This document shows, piece by piece, positions 9,684 to 21,357 of a DNA stretch of 64,000 bases (within the stretch, counting starts at the first letter, position 1; each line of letters starts with the position of its first letter). A model generated the notes under the pieces. That model was not told the DNA's origin, made no database searches, and saw nothing but the letters and a program-made list of their open reading frames with translations. This DNA is from Chlorobiota bacterium (GTDB lineage Bacteria > Bacteroidota > Ignavibacteria > Kapaibacteriales > NICIL-2), in contig JAOAGY010000032.1 in assembly GCA_026415505.1 (NCBI GenBank), positions 1-64,000 of the forward strand, written 5' to 3'. A program made the position numbers and the translations under genes.

Positions 9684-10967
9684 ATGGACATTCTCTTCGA
9701 GCGCATCCGTATCGTCAGCCCCCTGGAGCGACGCAACGAGGTCGGTTACCTGTGGATACGCGACGGTACGATCGTCCACAGCGCAGCAGAGCCACCGACC
9801 GACGTACCGCCGACGACACGCCGGATCGATGCCGATGGTTGGATGGCTGCGCCGGGATTCGTGGACATGCACGTGCACCTTCGCGAACCGGGACAGACGC
9901 ACAAAGAAACGATTGAGACCGGAACAGCCGCTGCAGCGAACGGTGGCTTTACCGACGTTGTCTGCATGCCGAACACCGAGCCGGCGCTCGATTCGCCGAT
10001 GGCGATCGAATACGTTCGACATCGTGCGGCGGGACTTGTCGCCGTGCACGTCTGTGCTGCGATCACGCTCGGGCGACGCGGTGAACTTCTCACGCCAATG
10101 CATCAGCTCATCGAAGCAGGTGCAGTGATGTTTTCCGACGATGGCTCGTGTGTCCGCAGTGCGGAGATGATGCGTCGTGCGTTCGAATACGTTGCTCCGT
10201 TCGATGCGTTGCTGAGCCAGCATTGCGAAGAGCACTCGATGACCGAAGGATTCGACGTCAACGAAGGTGCCGTCGCAGCAAAACTCGGATTGCGAGGCTA
10301 TCCGAGCGTGGCTGAAGACATCATCGTCGCACGCGACATCTTGCTCGCCGAGTATTGCGGCAATCGGCGCTATCACGTCTCGCACCTGAGCACACGCGGA
10401 GCAGTGCGATTGGTGCGGCTTGCAAAGTCGTGGGGCTTGCGTGTCAGTGCCGAAGTGACACCGCACCATTTTACGCTCACCGAAGAAGCAGCCGACGGAT
10501 TCAATGCCAATGCCAAGATGAATCCGCCGCTCCGCACACGCGCCGATGTGGATGCGATCGTCGAGGCACTCGCCGATGGTACGATTGATGCGATTGCAAC
10601 CGATCACGCACCGCACACACGCGAAGAAAAAAGCCAGCTCTTTTCGCACGCTCCCAACGGCATCATCGGTCTGGAAACGGCAGTAGGGCTGACGCTGACG
10701 CGGCTCTACCGCGAGCATCGCTTTTCGCTCGAACGCATCGTCGAGTTACTGAGCATCGGTCCGCGTCGAGTGTTGGGTCTGGAGCAGCCGCGTCTTGCAG
10801 CGGGGCAGCCAGCGACGGTGACGATCGTCGCACTCGACCAGGAGTGGACAGTCGAGCCGGAGCGCTTCCGCAGCAAGTCGCGCAACACGCCGTTCGCGGG
10901 CTGGCACCTGGTCGGCAAACCGCGCTTTGTCTTCAATCGCGGAGCGATGTGGGAATGTCAGCTTTAG
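9684..10967 (+). CDS. pyrC: dihydroorotase
   Basis: APGFVDMHVHLREPGQTHKETIETGTAAAANGGFTDVVCMPNTEPALD; ATDHAPHTREEK. Confidence 0.95.
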   Translation: MDILFERIRIVSPLERRNEVGYLWIRDGTIVHSAAEPPTDVPPTTRRIDADGWMAAPGFVDMHVHLREPGQTHKETIETGTAAAANGGFTDVVCMPNTEPALDSPMAIEYVRHRAAGLVAVHVCAAITLGRRGELLTPMHQLIEAGAVMFSDDGSCVRSAEMMRRAFEYVAPFDALLSQHCEEHSMTEGFDVNEGAVAAKLGLRGYPSVAEDIIVARDILLAEYCGNRRYHVSHLSTRGAVRLVRLAKSWGLRVSAEVTPHHFTLTEEAADGFNANAKMNPPLRTRADVDAIVEALADGTIDAIATDHAPHTREEKSQLFSHAPNGIIGLETAVGLTLTRLYREHRFSLERIVELLSIGPRRVLGLEQPRLAAGQPATVTIVALDQEWTVEPERFRSKSRNTPFAGWHLVGKPRFVFNRGAMWECQL

Positions 10968-10997
10968 GAGCATGCGGTGTGATTCTGCTCGGTCGTG

Positions 10998-11005
10998 TAA
11001 TTTTG
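10998..11005 (+). promoter_or_regulatory. putative -7 box (TAATTTTG) upstream of the cytochrome c/ACIII cluster
   Basis: Matches TAnnTTTG; shares GTAATTTTGCG with the boxes upstream of ispE and tRNA-Ser; weak -33 element. Confidence 0.45.
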
Positions 11006-11043
11006 CGCAGCAACCATCGCCCATTTCTCCGAGTGCACGTTCT

Positions 11044-11565
11044 ATGCGAATACTCACGACGGCTTTGTGTGCTGGAATACTCGCGCTGACACTTGTCGCA
11101 TGCAACATTCGCGGCTTTTTTATTTCGCAAACCGACGATCCCGTTTGGAACGGTCCGAGCGAGGAGCAAAGTGCCGGCGATCAAAATCAATCGCTCGGTG
11201 CGAAACTCTTCAACAAAAATTGCGCGTCGTGTCACCAAACAACAGGGAAAGGGATAACTGGGAGCATACCGCCGCTTGCCGGATCGGCATTGGCAAACAG
11301 CGAGGATGTCACCAAGCCGATCCGTATCGTTCTGCACGGCTTTCGCGGTGCGATCGTTCGCAACGGCGTCAAGTACAACGGCGTGATGCAGCCGTGGCAT
11401 TCGGTGTTCACCGATGAAGAAATCGCTGCGATTTTGACGCACGTTCGCACCAGTTGGGGGAACACCGGCGGCGAAGTCAAACCGGAAGACGTCGCACGTG
11501 TTCGCGAAGCGACCAAATCACGCACGACGCAGTACACCGAAGCTGAACTCGAGCAACCCCTCTGA
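11044..11565 (+). CDS. c-type cytochrome lipoprotein (monoheme)
   Basis: Lipobox TLVAC; heme motif NCASCHQTTGKG; distal MQPWHSVFTDEEIAAILTHVR. Confidence 0.88.
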   Translation: MRILTTALCAGILALTLVACNIRGFFISQTDDPVWNGPSEEQSAGDQNQSLGAKLFNKNCASCHQTTGKGITGSIPPLAGSALANSEDVTKPIRIVLHGFRGAIVRNGVKYNGVMQPWHSVFTDEEIAAILTHVRTSWGNTGGEVKPEDVARVREATKSRTTQYTEAELEQPL

Positions 11566-12488
11566 TGCAGACCACCGTAGCACCGATGGTTTCGGCTTCG
11601 ACCGAGCAGCTCGCGCCGGATCGCTCGCTGCGATGGCGCGCGGTGCTGGAACTGTCGAAGCCGGGCATCACACTCATGGAAGTCGTCACTGCAGCGGTGG
11701 GCTTTTTGGTCGCAACACCATGGGTGCGATTCGACGTATGGGAATTGGTGCTGCGCTTGGCGGAGTTGTCGGTCGGTGTGCTGTTGCTCGGCGCGAGCGC
11801 GGGTACTTTCAACCACATCCTCGAGCGGCACAGCGATGCGACGATGCAACGCACTGCGTTGCGTCCATTGCCGGCGGGACGTGTTTCCGTTCGTGGGGCG
11901 CAGTTCTATGCGTGGACGACACTGGCGATTGGTACCGCAGCTTTGGTTTTGCTCGATCCGATCGTTGCTGTGCTCGGCGTGGCGACAGTCGTGCTCTACG
12001 CACTCGCGTACACGCCGCTCAAACCGCGCTCTGCTGCAGCGCTGTTCGTCGGAGGAATACCGGGTGCGTTGCCGGTCGTCGGTGGATGGGTCACCGGCGG
12101 TGGTCATCTCGTATCGGCGGAAGCGTTGATTCTCGGCGCGATCATGTTTTGGTGGCAGTTGCCGCACTTCCTCGCACTGGCGATCATGTACGCCGATGAT
12201 TACCGTCGCGGCGGGATCGTATTGCTTGCCGATGGTCGCGCGTCGGCTCTGGCATGGCATACGCTCGTGTATTCGGTGCTCTTGGTGGTATCGGGCGTCA
12301 CCTGGTTTTTCTACGGTCGCGGCGGCATGCTCTACGCTGTCGGAACTGCTGCTCTCAGCGTGTGGTTGTTAGTGCAGTGTGTGCGATTGGTTCGCCAGCC
12401 GACGTCGGCACATGCCAGACGTGTACTGCTGGCGACGTACATGTTCCTGATGGGTTTGTTTCTCCTGGCTGCGGTGGACATCCGATGA
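11565..12488 (+). CDS. ctaB: protoheme IX farnesyltransferase
   Basis: ELSKPGITLMEVVTA, AGTFNHILERHSDATMQRTALRPLPAGRVS, WWQLPHFLALAIMYADDYRRGG. Confidence 0.93.
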   Translation: MQTTVAPMVSASTEQLAPDRSLRWRAVLELSKPGITLMEVVTAAVGFLVATPWVRFDVWELVLRLAELSVGVLLLGASAGTFNHILERHSDATMQRTALRPLPAGRVSVRGAQFYAWTTLAIGTAALVLLDPIVAVLGVATVVLYALAYTPLKPRSAAALFVGGIPGALPVVGGWVTGGGHLVSAEALILGAIMFWWQLPHFLALAIMYADDYRRGGIVLLADGRASALAWHTLVYSVLLVVSGVTWFFYGRGGMLYAVGTAALSVWLLVQCVRLVRQPTSAHARRVLLATYMFLMGLFLLAAVDIR

Positions 12489-13075
12489 AACGGCGTGCAC
12501 TGACAGTCGGAACGTTCGTTTGTGTCGTTGCGGCACTGTCGGCTTGCAGCGGCGAGCGACCACAGGCTGCGTGGGATGAGCTGCCACGTATCAAGGCGGC
12601 GCCAACGTTTGCGGTTACCAACTACGACGGCACGCGACTGGTGAGCGATTCGCTCCGCGGTCGTCCGTGGGTGGCATCGTTCATGTTCGCTACGTGCCAA
12701 GGCGTCTGTCCGGTGATGAACTCGCATGTCGCATCGCTGCAGCGTCAGTTCGGCGACCGTGTGCGATTCGTTTCGTTCAGCGTCGATCCTGAAACCGACA
12801 GTTTACCGGTGCTGGCAGCCTATGCACGCGACTACGGCGCACGTCCGGGTGTGTGGTACATCGTGCGAACCACGCTCGATTCGGTTCGGACGCTCTCGCG
12901 CGATGGCTTCCTGCTCAGCGATCCGAAGACGCCCGATTTGCACAGCTCGCGACTGGTACTGGTGGATGCCGACGGCATGATTCGCGGCTATTTCAACAGT
13001 CTCGATTCGAACGACGTAACGAAGTTGCGTTCACTTCTGGCAGCGTATGTCGAACAACGCCAGGAGGTGCAATGA
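12485..13075 (+). CDS. SCO1/SenC family cytochrome oxidase assembly protein
   Basis: Lipobox; FMFATCQGVCPVMNSHVASLQ copper motif CxxxC; SVDPETDSLPVLAAYA. Confidence 0.93.
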   Translation: MKRRALTVGTFVCVVAALSACSGERPQAAWDELPRIKAAPTFAVTNYDGTRLVSDSLRGRPWVASFMFATCQGVCPVMNSHVASLQRQFGDRVRFVSFSVDPETDSLPVLAAYARDYGARPGVWYIVRTTLDSVRTLSRDGFLLSDPKTPDLHSSRLVLVDADGMIRGYFNSLDSNDVTKLRSLLAAYVEQRQEVQ

Positions 13076-13620
13076 TTCGACTGATCCGGTCGTTGTCCGA
13101 TGAGACGCTCCGTGTGCTTATTTACGCGATCGCTATCATCGTCAGTGCGCTGGTTGCGTTCATCGTGCTCAATCCTGGCATGCTGCGTCTGGGAAGGCTC
13201 GATGTCTCGTATGCGCCGCCGTTTCACGCGTTCATCAATGGCACGGTCGCGGTGCTGCTCAGCGCTGGCTACGCAGCGATTCGCAGGCGGAAAGTTGCCG
13301 TGCACCGAGCGCTGATGCTCAGCGCGTTCGTGCTTTCGACGCTATTTTTGATTTCGTACGTGATCTATCACACGCAGAAAGCCGAGCCGGTGTATTTCAC
13401 TGGCACGGGGCTTGTGCGGGCAGTGTACTTGTTCATACTCGTCACACACATCGTGCTGGCAGCGGTGATCGTGCCGCTTGCACTTTTTACGATCGTGCGA
13501 GCATGGCGGAACCAGGTAGCACAACATCGTCGCATCGCGCGATGGACGCTCCCGCTGTGGTTGTATGTGGCAGTGACGGGTGTTTTGGTGTACGTCATGC
13601 TCTACGCATGGCGTTCGTAG
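13072..13620 (+). CDS. DUF420 family membrane protein (CtaM-like)
   Basis: Four or five TM segments; PPFHAFINGTVAVLLSAGYAAIRRRKVAVHRALMLSAFVLSTLFLISYVIYH; located after sco1. Confidence 0.88.
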   Translation: MIRLIRSLSDETLRVLIYAIAIIVSALVAFIVLNPGMLRLGRLDVSYAPPFHAFINGTVAVLLSAGYAAIRRRKVAVHRALMLSAFVLSTLFLISYVIYHTQKAEPVYFTGTGLVRAVYLFILVTHIVLAAVIVPLALFTIVRAWRNQVAQHRRIARWTLPLWLYVAVTGVLVYVMLYAWRS

Positions 13621-13642
13621 TCGAACCATCGTTCGAAGCATC

Positions 13643-14398
13643 ATGTTCTCACAGCGTACCGATCGCAGACTGAAACTCGGCATCATCGGTGGCGGCACGG
13701 CGCTCGCCATCGGTGCTTTGGTGTTGTATTTCGGCATGCGCAACGACGTCTCGGACGTCGGCTATCGTCCGCAGCAACCGGTGCCGTTTTCGCACAAACT
13801 GCACGTGGGAGAGTTGCAGATTCACTGTCAGTATTGCCACGCGGGTGTCGAGCAATCCGAACACTCGCCGATACCGACGACGAGCACGTGCATGGGATGT
13901 CACATCGTCATCAAAGCCGAAAGTCCGAAGCTGCAGCTTGTGCGGGATAGCTGGGAGAAAGGCATACCGATCCAGTGGCGACGCGTGCACAAGCTGCCCG
14001 ATTACGTGCACTTCAACCACGCGCGGCACATTCGTGCGCAAATCGACTGCCAGTCGTGTCATGGGAACGTCGAAATTCAAGGCGTGATCGCCCAGAACAA
14101 GCCGCTCTCGATGGGCTGGTGTCTCGATTGCCACCGCAATCCCGAAAAGAGGATCGTCCCGGCACGACCGATTTCGGGCATTTTCACCGGCGAACGTTTG
14201 CCGGAGAATTTCCGCGATCATTTGTTCGAGCCTGTCAATTCGAATCTCGTTGCGGGTGTGTCTGCACGCGTGCGACCGATAACGTCGCCGCAGTTCGGCG
14301 CATGGGAAACCGATATTCCAAAGCCGGAAATCGCAGGCATCCCGCATCCGAAGCTACCGGGCTTCGGTCCGGAGAATTGTTCCGCGTGTCACTACTGA
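13643..14398 (+). CDS. actA: alternative complex III subunit ActA, pentaheme cytochrome c
   Basis: Five CxxCH motifs (CQYCH, CMGCH, CQSCH, CLDCH, CSACH) and N-terminal anchor; followed by actB-F. Confidence 0.93.
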   Translation: MFSQRTDRRLKLGIIGGGTALAIGALVLYFGMRNDVSDVGYRPQQPVPFSHKLHVGELQIHCQYCHAGVEQSEHSPIPTTSTCMGCHIVIKAESPKLQLVRDSWEKGIPIQWRRVHKLPDYVHFNHARHIRAQIDCQSCHGNVEIQGVIAQNKPLSMGWCLDCHRNPEKRIVPARPISGIFTGERLPENFRDHLFEPVNSNLVAGVSARVRPITSPQFGAWETDIPKPEIAGIPHPKLPGFGPENCSACHY

Positions 14399-17300
14399 TG
14401 GCAACTCAGCACATGGCAACACAGGTACCTTCCGAGTTGATGCAGGAAAGCATGGCGCATTTTGCCGCCATCGTCGGAGAAGAATCCGGCGAGCAAGAGC
14501 ACGTCCCGCCGATTCTCGACAGTCCGCTGTCGCGTCGTTCGTTCATGGCGATGCTGTCGGCTGCAATGGCGGTGACGGCGGCTGCGTGCCGGCGTCCCGA
14601 CTACAAACTCGTGCCGGCTGTCAAGAATCCCGAATACGCAATCCCGGGTGTGCCGCTCTACTACAGCACGTGCTACATGCACAAAAACGTGGTGCATCCG
14701 CTGCTGGTGCGCGTGCGCGAAGGGCGACCGGTCAAAGTCGAAGGAAACGACCTTCATCCGATCGTCGGCGGCAAATCGAGTGCGTTGATTCAGGCGACGC
14801 TGTTCGAGCTTTACGATCCCGAACGAATTCGTCCGATCATCGTCGGTCGCCGTCCAGGTGTGACGCCGAGCGGCAACTACTCGACGCCCGCCAATGCGAT
14901 CGCGCAAATCGCCAAAGCGATACGCGAAACGGCAGCCGATGGAAAGCAGGTTCGCATTCTGCTCGACGAACACTGCTCGCCGATGCTGGCAACACTGGCA
15001 CAGATGGTCGAGCAGCACGTGCCGAACACGGCGGTCGTCGTTTTCCCGTGGGCGATTGCCGACGGTGCTGCCGAGGCGACGAAAGCGATGGCTGGTAGCG
15101 ACGGCGTGCTCGTGCCGAACCTCGAACGTGCCGATGTCATCGTCTCGTGCGACGCAGATTTTCTCGGTGCCGATCGGAACGCGGTGTATCTCACGCGCGG
15201 CTTTGCATCGCGTCGGCGCCCGACAGAGGACAATCCCACGATGAGCCGCTTTATCGCCGTCGAGGGGCGCTTTTCGCAAACCGGCGCAGCAGCCGATCGG
15301 CGGGTCGTCGTTCATCCCAGCCAGTACGAAGGCTTTCTGACGGCGCTATACAACGAGATTGCACGTGCAAAAGGCGCCGCGACGCTGTCGCATCCGGTAG
15401 CTGCTGCCGATGCCGCTGCGTCGGTCGCGCGCGAGCTATTGGCGGCGGGCGAGCGCGGTTGCGTGCTCGTCGGCGAGCATTTGTCGAGCTACGCACACGC
15501 GGTCGGGCTGGCGATCAACGCCTTGCTCGGCAGCATCGGGCAGGGTAAAGTTTTCGAGCATGTTTTGCCGATGAGTGGCGCCAAACGCCCGGCGGTCGAA
15601 GCATTGCGCGACGATCTCCGCAGCGAGCGTGTCGGCGCAGTGCTGTTCAGCGGCGTCAATCCGGAATACACCGCCGACGACGAATTGCGAACATTGCTCC
15701 GACGTGTACCGCATCGTTTCGCGCACAGCCTCATTGACGACGAAACTGCTCAACAATGTACGATCACGATACCGGCTGCCCACCAGTACGAGAGCTGGGG
15801 CGATGCCGTCGCATTCGATGGTTCGTACTGCATTCAACAACCGCTCATTGCGCCGCTGCCGATCAATGCGCTTTCGACGGGTGAATTGCTTTTCGGATTG
15901 ATCAAAGAGTTCGCACCCGATGCCGTGGGCGGTGCAGAAAAGTACTTCGACTTTTTCAAGCAGCAAGTGCTCCGCCGTGTCGGAGGCGAAAGCCAGTGGG
16001 AGCAGCTCCTTCGCAAAGGCTTCGTCGAAGGAACGCCGACGACTGTGGGACAAGTGAATCTTTCGGCGCTGGCAAGCTTCCGCCCGACGATGCAAGCGAG
16101 CGATCTGGCAGTGCTCGTCGTGCCGAGCAGCTCGGTGTACGACGGCTCGCATGCGAACAATCCTTGGTTGCTCGAATGCCCCGATCCCGTCACTAAGCAC
16201 ACGTGGGAAAACGTCGCCGTCATGTCGAAGGGCACAGCCGAAAAGCTCGGCGTCGGCGATGAAGATGTCGTAACCGTCACCGTCGGTGGTAAGGCGATCG
16301 AACTGCCGGTGCTCACGCAGTACGGCATGCACGATGGCGTCGTCGTCACCACGCTCGGTTATGGGCGCAACGCCGGAAAAGTCGCAGCAGGGTACGGGCA
16401 GAATGCGTATGCACTGCTGGCGAGCGGCACTGTCGGCTACTATGCAGCGACGGTGACGCGCACAGGCAAACGCTCGCCGATCGCGCGAACGCAGAAATAC
16501 TTCCACGCGCAATTCACCAAACAGTGGGAGCCGGATGCGCCGGAGGACAAATTCCGTCCGATCGTTCACGAATTGACGCTCGACGAATTCAAACGCGGCA
16601 AACAACCGAAAGGACTGGAATTCCCCAGCACCGGTAGCGACGGGCGATTCGAGATACCGCTCAACATCGTCGAAGGCTACCAGTACAAAGGGCACAAGTG
16701 GGGCATGGTCATCGACCTATCGGCATGCACTGGCTGCAATGCATGCGTGGTCGCGTGCGAGAGCGAGAACAACATTCCGCCGGTCGGCAAAGATCAAGTC
16801 ATGCGCGGTCGGGTGATGCACTGGATTCGACTCGACCGATACTATCTCGGCACGCCGGACGATCCGCGCAGCGTCGTCGAGCCGATGCTCTGCCAGCATT
16901 GCGAGAATGCCCCGTGCGAAAACGTTTGTCCCGTTGCCGCGACCGTGCATTCGCCGGAAGGACTCAACGAGATGGTCTATAACCGCTGTGTCGGTACGCG
17001 TTACTGCTTGAACAACTGTCCGTACAAAGTGCGGCGCTTCAACTTTCTGGCGTATTTCCGCCGCTTCTACGAAGAGAAACTCGGTACCGACCAGCCGCAT
17101 CCACTGGATTTGGCGATGAACCCGGACGTGACCGTGCGCATGCGCGGTGTGATGGAAAAATGCACCTTCTGCGTTCAGCGCATCAACGAAGCCAAGTACC
17201 ACGCCAAAGATGCCGGTCATTCGCGCGTTCCGGACGGTGCGTTCCAAACCGCATGCGAACAAGCATGCCCGGCATCGGCGATCACGTTCGGCAATCTCAA

Positions 17301-17430
17301 CGATTCCAACAGCCGCGTTTCGAAGCTTCGTACCAGTCAGCGATCGTTCCTCGTATTGGAAGAACTCAACGTCCGTCCGTCGGTCACGTACCTTGCGAAA
17401 GTTCGTAACACCACTACCGTGACGGCATAG
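14398..17430 (+). CDS. actB: alternative complex III subunit ActB (molybdopterin-oxidoreductase-like domain fused to Fe-S domain)
   Basis: Tat motif [10 protein letters not shown]-terminal Fe-S motifs [50 protein letters not shown]. Confidence 0.95.
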   Translation: MATQHMATQVPSELMQESMAHFAAIVGEESGEQEHVPPILDSPLSRRSFMAMLSAAMAVTAAACRRPDYKLVPAVKNPEYAIPGVPLYYSTCYMHKNVVHPLLVRVREGRPVKVEGNDLHPIVGGKSSALIQATLFELYDPERIRPIIVGRRPGVTPSGNYSTPANAIAQIAKAIRETAADGKQVRILLDEHCSPMLATLAQMVEQHVPNTAVVVFPWAIADGAAEATKAMAGSDGVLVPNLERADVIVSCDADFLGADRNAVYLTRGFASRRRPTEDNPTMSRFIAVEGRFSQTGAAADRRVVVHPSQYEGFLTALYNEIARAKGAATLSHPVAAADAAASVARELLAAGERGCVLVGEHLSSYAHAVGLAINALLGSIGQGKVFEHVLPMSGAKRPAVEALRDDLRSERVGAVLFSGVNPEYTADDELRTLLRRVPHRFAHSLIDDETAQQCTITIPAAHQYESWGDAVAFDGSYCIQQPLIAPLPINALSTGELLFGLIKEFAPDAVGGAEKYFDFFKQQVLRRVGGESQWEQLLRKGFVEGTPTTVGQVNLSALASFRPTMQASDLAVLVVPSSSVYDGSHANNPWLLECPDPVTKHTWENVAVMSKGTAEKLGVGDEDVVTVTVGGKAIELPVLTQYGMHDGVVVTTLGYGRNAGKVAAGYGQNAYALLASGTVGYYAATVTRTGKRSPIARTQKYFHAQFTKQWEPDAPEDKFRPIVHELTLDEFKRGKQPKGLEFPSTGSDGRFEIPLNIVEGYQYKGHKWGMVIDLSACTGCNACVVACESENNIPPVGKDQVMRGRVMHWIRLDRYYLGTPDDPRSVVEPMLCQHCENAPCENVCPVAATVHSPEGLNEMVYNRCVGTRYCLNNCPYKVRRFNFLAYFRRFYEEKLGTDQPHPLDLAMNPDVTVRMRGVMEKCTFCVQRINEAKYHAKDAGHSRVPDGAFQTACEQACPASAITFGNLNDSNSRVSKLRTSQRSFLVLEELNVRPSVTYLAKVRNTTTVTA

Positions 17431-17432
17431 CC

Positions 17433-18869
17433 ATGGCAACAACTGTAGCACATCACGTTCAGCATGCCGGCTTGCGTCAGGAACGCGAGCCGCTGGTGCT
17501 CGGCGAACCGACCCTGCACGACATTACTGCCAAGATTGCCAGTATCGCCGAAGAAAAGCCATCGCCGAAGTATTTGCTCGCACTCAGCTTCACTGCTGCC
17601 ATCGCTGCGTGGGGCGTCGGGTGCATCCTCTACACGATTCTGACCGGCATCGGTGTGTGGGGGCTGAACAATCCCATCGGCTGGGGCTGGGACATCACCA
17701 ACTTCGTGTTCTGGATCGGAATCGGTCATGCCGGCACGCTTATCTCGGCGATTTTGTTTCTCTTTCGCCAGAAATGGCGTACCGCGATCAATCGCTCTGC
17801 CGAGGCGATGACCATCTTCGCGGTGATTTGTGCAGGGCTGTTCCCGCTCATTCACGTCGGTCGGATTTGGTTCGCCTACTGGCTCATTCCGTATCCCAAC
17901 CAGATGCAGATGTGGACGAACTTCCGCTCGCCGCTCGAGTGGGACGTCTTTGCGGTTTCGACGTACTTGACCGTGTCGCTGATCTTCTGGTTCTTGGGGA
18001 TGGTGCCGGACTTGGCGACGCTGCGCGATGTGGTCAAAAACAAACTCGCAAAGCGGCTCTACGGCTTATTCTCGCTCGGCTGGAGCGGCTCGATGCGTCA
18101 CTGGCACCACTACGAAATGGCATATTTGATTTTGGCGGGTCTTTCCACGCCGCTGGTGCTTTCGGTGCACTCGGTCGTGTCGCTCGACTTTACCGCTGGA
18201 ATTTTGCCCGGCTGGCACACGACGATCTTCCCACCGTACTTCGTCGCTGGAGCGATCTTCTCCGGTTTTGCGATGGTGATGACGCTTCTGGTCATTGCAC
18301 GCGAAGTGCTCGACCTGAAAGAGTACATCACGCTCAAACACTTGGAGAACATGAACAAGATCATCCTTGCCACGGGCATGATGGTCGGCTATGCCTATGC
18401 GATGGAGTTTTTTATCGCGCAATATTCGGGGAATCCCTACGAGTCGTTCGTGTTCATCAATCGCGCGACGGGTGATTACGCATGGGCATACTGGACGATG
18501 GTGCTCTGCAATGTCGTCTCGCCGCAAGTGTTCTGGTTCAAAAAGCTCCGCCGTAATGTGCCGCTGATGTTCATCGTTTCGATCCTGGTCAACATCGGCA
18601 TGTGGTTCGAGCGCTTCACGATCATCGCCACGAGCTTGCATCACGACTTCCTGCCGGCGAGCTGGGGCTACTACACACCGACATGGGTCGAGGTATCCAT
18701 CTTCGCCGGTACGTTCGGGATTTTCCTGACGCTGTTCCTGTTGTTCGCAAAGTACATTCCCGTCATCGCGATCGCGGAAGTGAAGGCGATTTTGCCGACG
18801 GCGCAACCGCATCACCACGCGACGCATACCGCAATGCATGCTCACGTCGAACATTCTCACGGCTCGTAA
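17433..18869 (+). CDS. actC: alternative complex III subunit ActC (NrfD-like integral membrane protein)
   Basis: [62 protein letters not shown]. Confidence 0.95.
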   Translation: MATTVAHHVQHAGLRQEREPLVLGEPTLHDITAKIASIAEEKPSPKYLLALSFTAAIAAWGVGCILYTILTGIGVWGLNNPIGWGWDITNFVFWIGIGHAGTLISAILFLFRQKWRTAINRSAEAMTIFAVICAGLFPLIHVGRIWFAYWLIPYPNQMQMWTNFRSPLEWDVFAVSTYLTVSLIFWFLGMVPDLATLRDVVKNKLAKRLYGLFSLGWSGSMRHWHHYEMAYLILAGLSTPLVLSVHSVVSLDFTAGILPGWHTTIFPPYFVAGAIFSGFAMVMTLLVIAREVLDLKEYITLKHLENMNKIILATGMMVGYAYAMEFFIAQYSGNPYESFVFINRATGDYAWAYWTMVLCNVVSPQVFWFKKLRRNVPLMFIVSILVNIGMWFERFTIIATSLHHDFLPASWGYYTPTWVEVSIFAGTFGIFLTLFLLFAKYIPVIAIAEVKAILPTAQPHHHATHTAMHAHVEHSHGS

Positions 18870-18870
18870 C

Positions 18871-19437
18871 ATGGAAGCGAAACCGATTGCGACAGTCGCA
18901 GAATTTCACGATCCGAACGCAGTGCTCGCTGCGGCGCGCGCTGTGCGCGAGCGTGGCTACACCGAGTTCGATTGCTACACACCGTATCCCGTTCACGGTC
19001 TCGATCGAGCGATGGGCATCCGTCGGACGATTCTGCCGTACATCTCGTTCGCTGGAGGTCTGACGGGGCTTGCCAGCGCATTGCTCCTGCAATGGTGGAC
19101 GGGCGGCTTCGACTACAAACTCAACATTGGCGGCAAACCATTTTTCGCAATTCAGTTTTCCGTTCCTGTTGACTTCGAACTCACCGTGCTCATCTGCGCA
19201 TTTTTCACGTTGTTCGGATTGCTTCATCTGTGCCGACTTCCGACGTGGTGGCATCCGCTGCAGGATGACCCGTCGTTTCGTCGCGCAACCGACGATACGT
19301 TCGTTGTGGCGATCTTCGCCAGCGATCCGCGATACACGACGAGTGGCACGCAGGAGTTGCTGCGCTCGGTGGGTGGAACCAATGTCCACGTCCACACCGC
19401 CTCGCAGGAAGATCAGCAGGCAGTCACCGTAGACTAA
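18871..19437 (+). CDS. actD: alternative complex III subunit ActD (DUF3341)
   Basis: AVRERGYTEFDCYTPYPVHGLDRAMGIRRTILPYISFAGGLTG; two TM segments. Confidence 0.92.
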   Translation: MEAKPIATVAEFHDPNAVLAAARAVRERGYTEFDCYTPYPVHGLDRAMGIRRTILPYISFAGGLTGLASALLLQWWTGGFDYKLNIGGKPFFAIQFSVPVDFELTVLICAFFTLFGLLHLCRLPTWWHPLQDDPSFRRATDDTFVVAIFASDPRYTTSGTQELLRSVGGTNVHVHTASQEDQQAVTVD

Positions 19438-19455
19438 CGATTCACACGAAGAACG

Positions 19456-20112
19456 ATGAGTACAGCTTGGAAAATCACACTGGCGATCGTCGCTGCCGTG
19501 CTGGCGACGTTTACGATCGGTGTTCTCTCGGGCAAGATTTGGTGGTTCAGTGAAGAACCGCCGCTGATGGTCGTTCCAGATATGGACGATCAATTCCACC
19601 TCAAGCCGCAAGGCGAAGCACGCTTTTTTGCCGACAATCGTGCCCAGCGCGATCCAGTCGAAGGGGCGCTTCCGCGTGTGGGGCGTGCATATCCGTTCGC
19701 GATGGGCGATGTGGATTCGGCAGAAAAGTACTTCGCAGCCGGCAATCCACTTCCGAGAACCGATTTCGTTCTTGCGCGTGGGCAGAACCGCTTCAACACG
19801 TACTGCTCGCCGTGCCACAATTATACCGGCACAGGCGACGGGCTCGTCCAAAAACGCGGTTTCGGCAATCAAGAGACGATGAACTTGACACGTGAGCAGG
19901 CACGTGCATACAGCGATGCGAAAATCTTTCACGTGATCAGCGCCGGGCAGAACATCATGCCACCGTATGCCGATCGGATTTCGGAAACTGACCGCTGGGC
20001 GATCGTGCACTACGTGCGTGAGCTGCAGCAAAAGGCAGCCGCTGGTTCGACACAGCCCAACGGCATGGCAGCAGCAGCACAAGGTTCCACTCATTCGAAA
20101 GACATGCAATGA
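19456..20112 (+). CDS. actE: alternative complex III subunit ActE (monoheme cytochrome c)
   Basis: YCSPCHNYTGTGDG heme motif; IMPPYADRISETDRWAIVHYVRELQ. Confidence 0.92.
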   Translation: MSTAWKITLAIVAAVLATFTIGVLSGKIWWFSEEPPLMVVPDMDDQFHLKPQGEARFFADNRAQRDPVEGALPRVGRAYPFAMGDVDSAEKYFAAGNPLPRTDFVLARGQNRFNTYCSPCHNYTGTGDGLVQKRGFGNQETMNLTREQARAYSDAKIFHVISAGQNIMPPYADRISETDRWAIVHYVRELQQKAAAGSTQPNGMAAAAQGSTHSKDMQ

Positions 20113-21332
20113 GCACATATCGAATCATGCTCGCCGATACACCGTTCCCACGATCGTTGCGCCGTACCGGCGGGATCATGCTCGCGATCGGTGCGATCGT
20201 GTTCCTCCTCGGAGGATTAGGACATCCGCAGTACTGGTGGGGTGGGTATCTGCTCGGTTTTGTTTATGCGATGGGATTGAGCGTCACGCTCGTATTCTTT
20301 TCGGCGCTATCGTATTTGGTCAATGCCGGCTGGGTCGCAGCGATACGGCGCATACCGGAGTTGCTTTCGACGTTCGTCGTGTTTCTTCCGATTGCAGCCG
20401 TTCCGCTCGTCGTCGGTGCGCTCGGCGGAAATCTCTACGAGTGGATGCATTCGACCGATGAGCATCTCCACCATGGCTTCAAAGGTTTTTATCTGAGCCA
20501 GCCGTTTTTCTGGGCACGGCTGGTGTTCTACGCGCTGGTGTGGTACACGATGTATCGGGTGATCGTCGGCAATTCGATTCGCCAGGACACTGCCAGCGAC
20601 ATCGAGCCGACCAAGCGCGCATGGAAGCTTTCGGCGCCGATGGTATTGCTCTATGCGCTGACGATTACCTTCGCTTCGTTCGATTTGGTCATGACGCTCG
20701 AACCGCATTGGTTCAGCACCATTTTCGGCGTGTATTCCTTCGCGGGGCATTTCGTCGCTGCACTTTCTCTGACGATGATCACCATGCGGATGCTCGATCG
20801 TGGCGGGTATCTCGGTGGAATCATCTCGCGCGAACACTACCACGACGTCGGCAAGCTGATGTTTGCGTTCACGATTTTCTGGACATACGTCGCGTTCTCG
20901 CAGTACTTCATCATCTGGTACGGCAATTTGCCGGAAGAGACGGTCTTTTTCGCAAAGCGTTTGCAGAACGGCTGGGAAATATTCGGGTGGTCGTCGCTCT
21001 TTGTGCATTTCATCGTGCCGTTCTTGTTCTTGCTACGTCAGGACGTCAAGCGAAAACCGCAGCTTGTCACACTCGGTGCGATTCTTCTCCTCGTTGCGCA
21101 TGCGATCGATTTGAGCTGGGTGATTTTGCCGGTTTTCTCTGCAGCGCACGGTGAACCGTATCGTCTTTCGTGGGCACTCGTCGCCAGCGGTTGGGGAGCG
21201 ATTGTCGCTATGCTCGGTGTACTTCTAATCGTTGCTGCATGGGCATTTTCGCGGCATTCGGCAGTCGCCTACAACGACCCCTACCTCCACGAGTCGCTCG
21301 AATACCACACTGGCGCGTACGATCCCATCTGA
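20109..21332 (+). CDS. actF: alternative complex III subunit ActF (quinol:cytochrome c oxidoreductase membrane subunit)
   Basis: Multi-TM; TFASFDLVMTLEPHWFSTIFGVYSFAGHFVAALSLTMI; last gene of the act cluster. Confidence 0.92.
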   Translation: MSTYRIMLADTPFPRSLRRTGGIMLAIGAIVFLLGGLGHPQYWWGGYLLGFVYAMGLSVTLVFFSALSYLVNAGWVAAIRRIPELLSTFVVFLPIAAVPLVVGALGGNLYEWMHSTDEHLHHGFKGFYLSQPFFWARLVFYALVWYTMYRVIVGNSIRQDTASDIEPTKRAWKLSAPMVLLYALTITFASFDLVMTLEPHWFSTIFGVYSFAGHFVAALSLTMITMRMLDRGGYLGGIISREHYHDVGKLMFAFTIFWTYVAFSQYFIIWYGNLPEETVFFAKRLQNGWEIFGWSSLFVHFIVPFLFLLRQDVKRKPQLVTLGAILLLVAHAIDLSWVILPVFSAAHGEPYRLSWALVASGWGAIVAMLGVLLIVAAWAFSRHSAVAYNDPYLHESLEYHTGAYDPI

Positions 21333-21357
21333 GTAAAAACGCCGGCAGTTTTTCAGC

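Noticed and set aside
15436-16695. 419-aa minus-strand ORF inside actB
   Set aside because: Antisense shadow of a clear actB reading frame.
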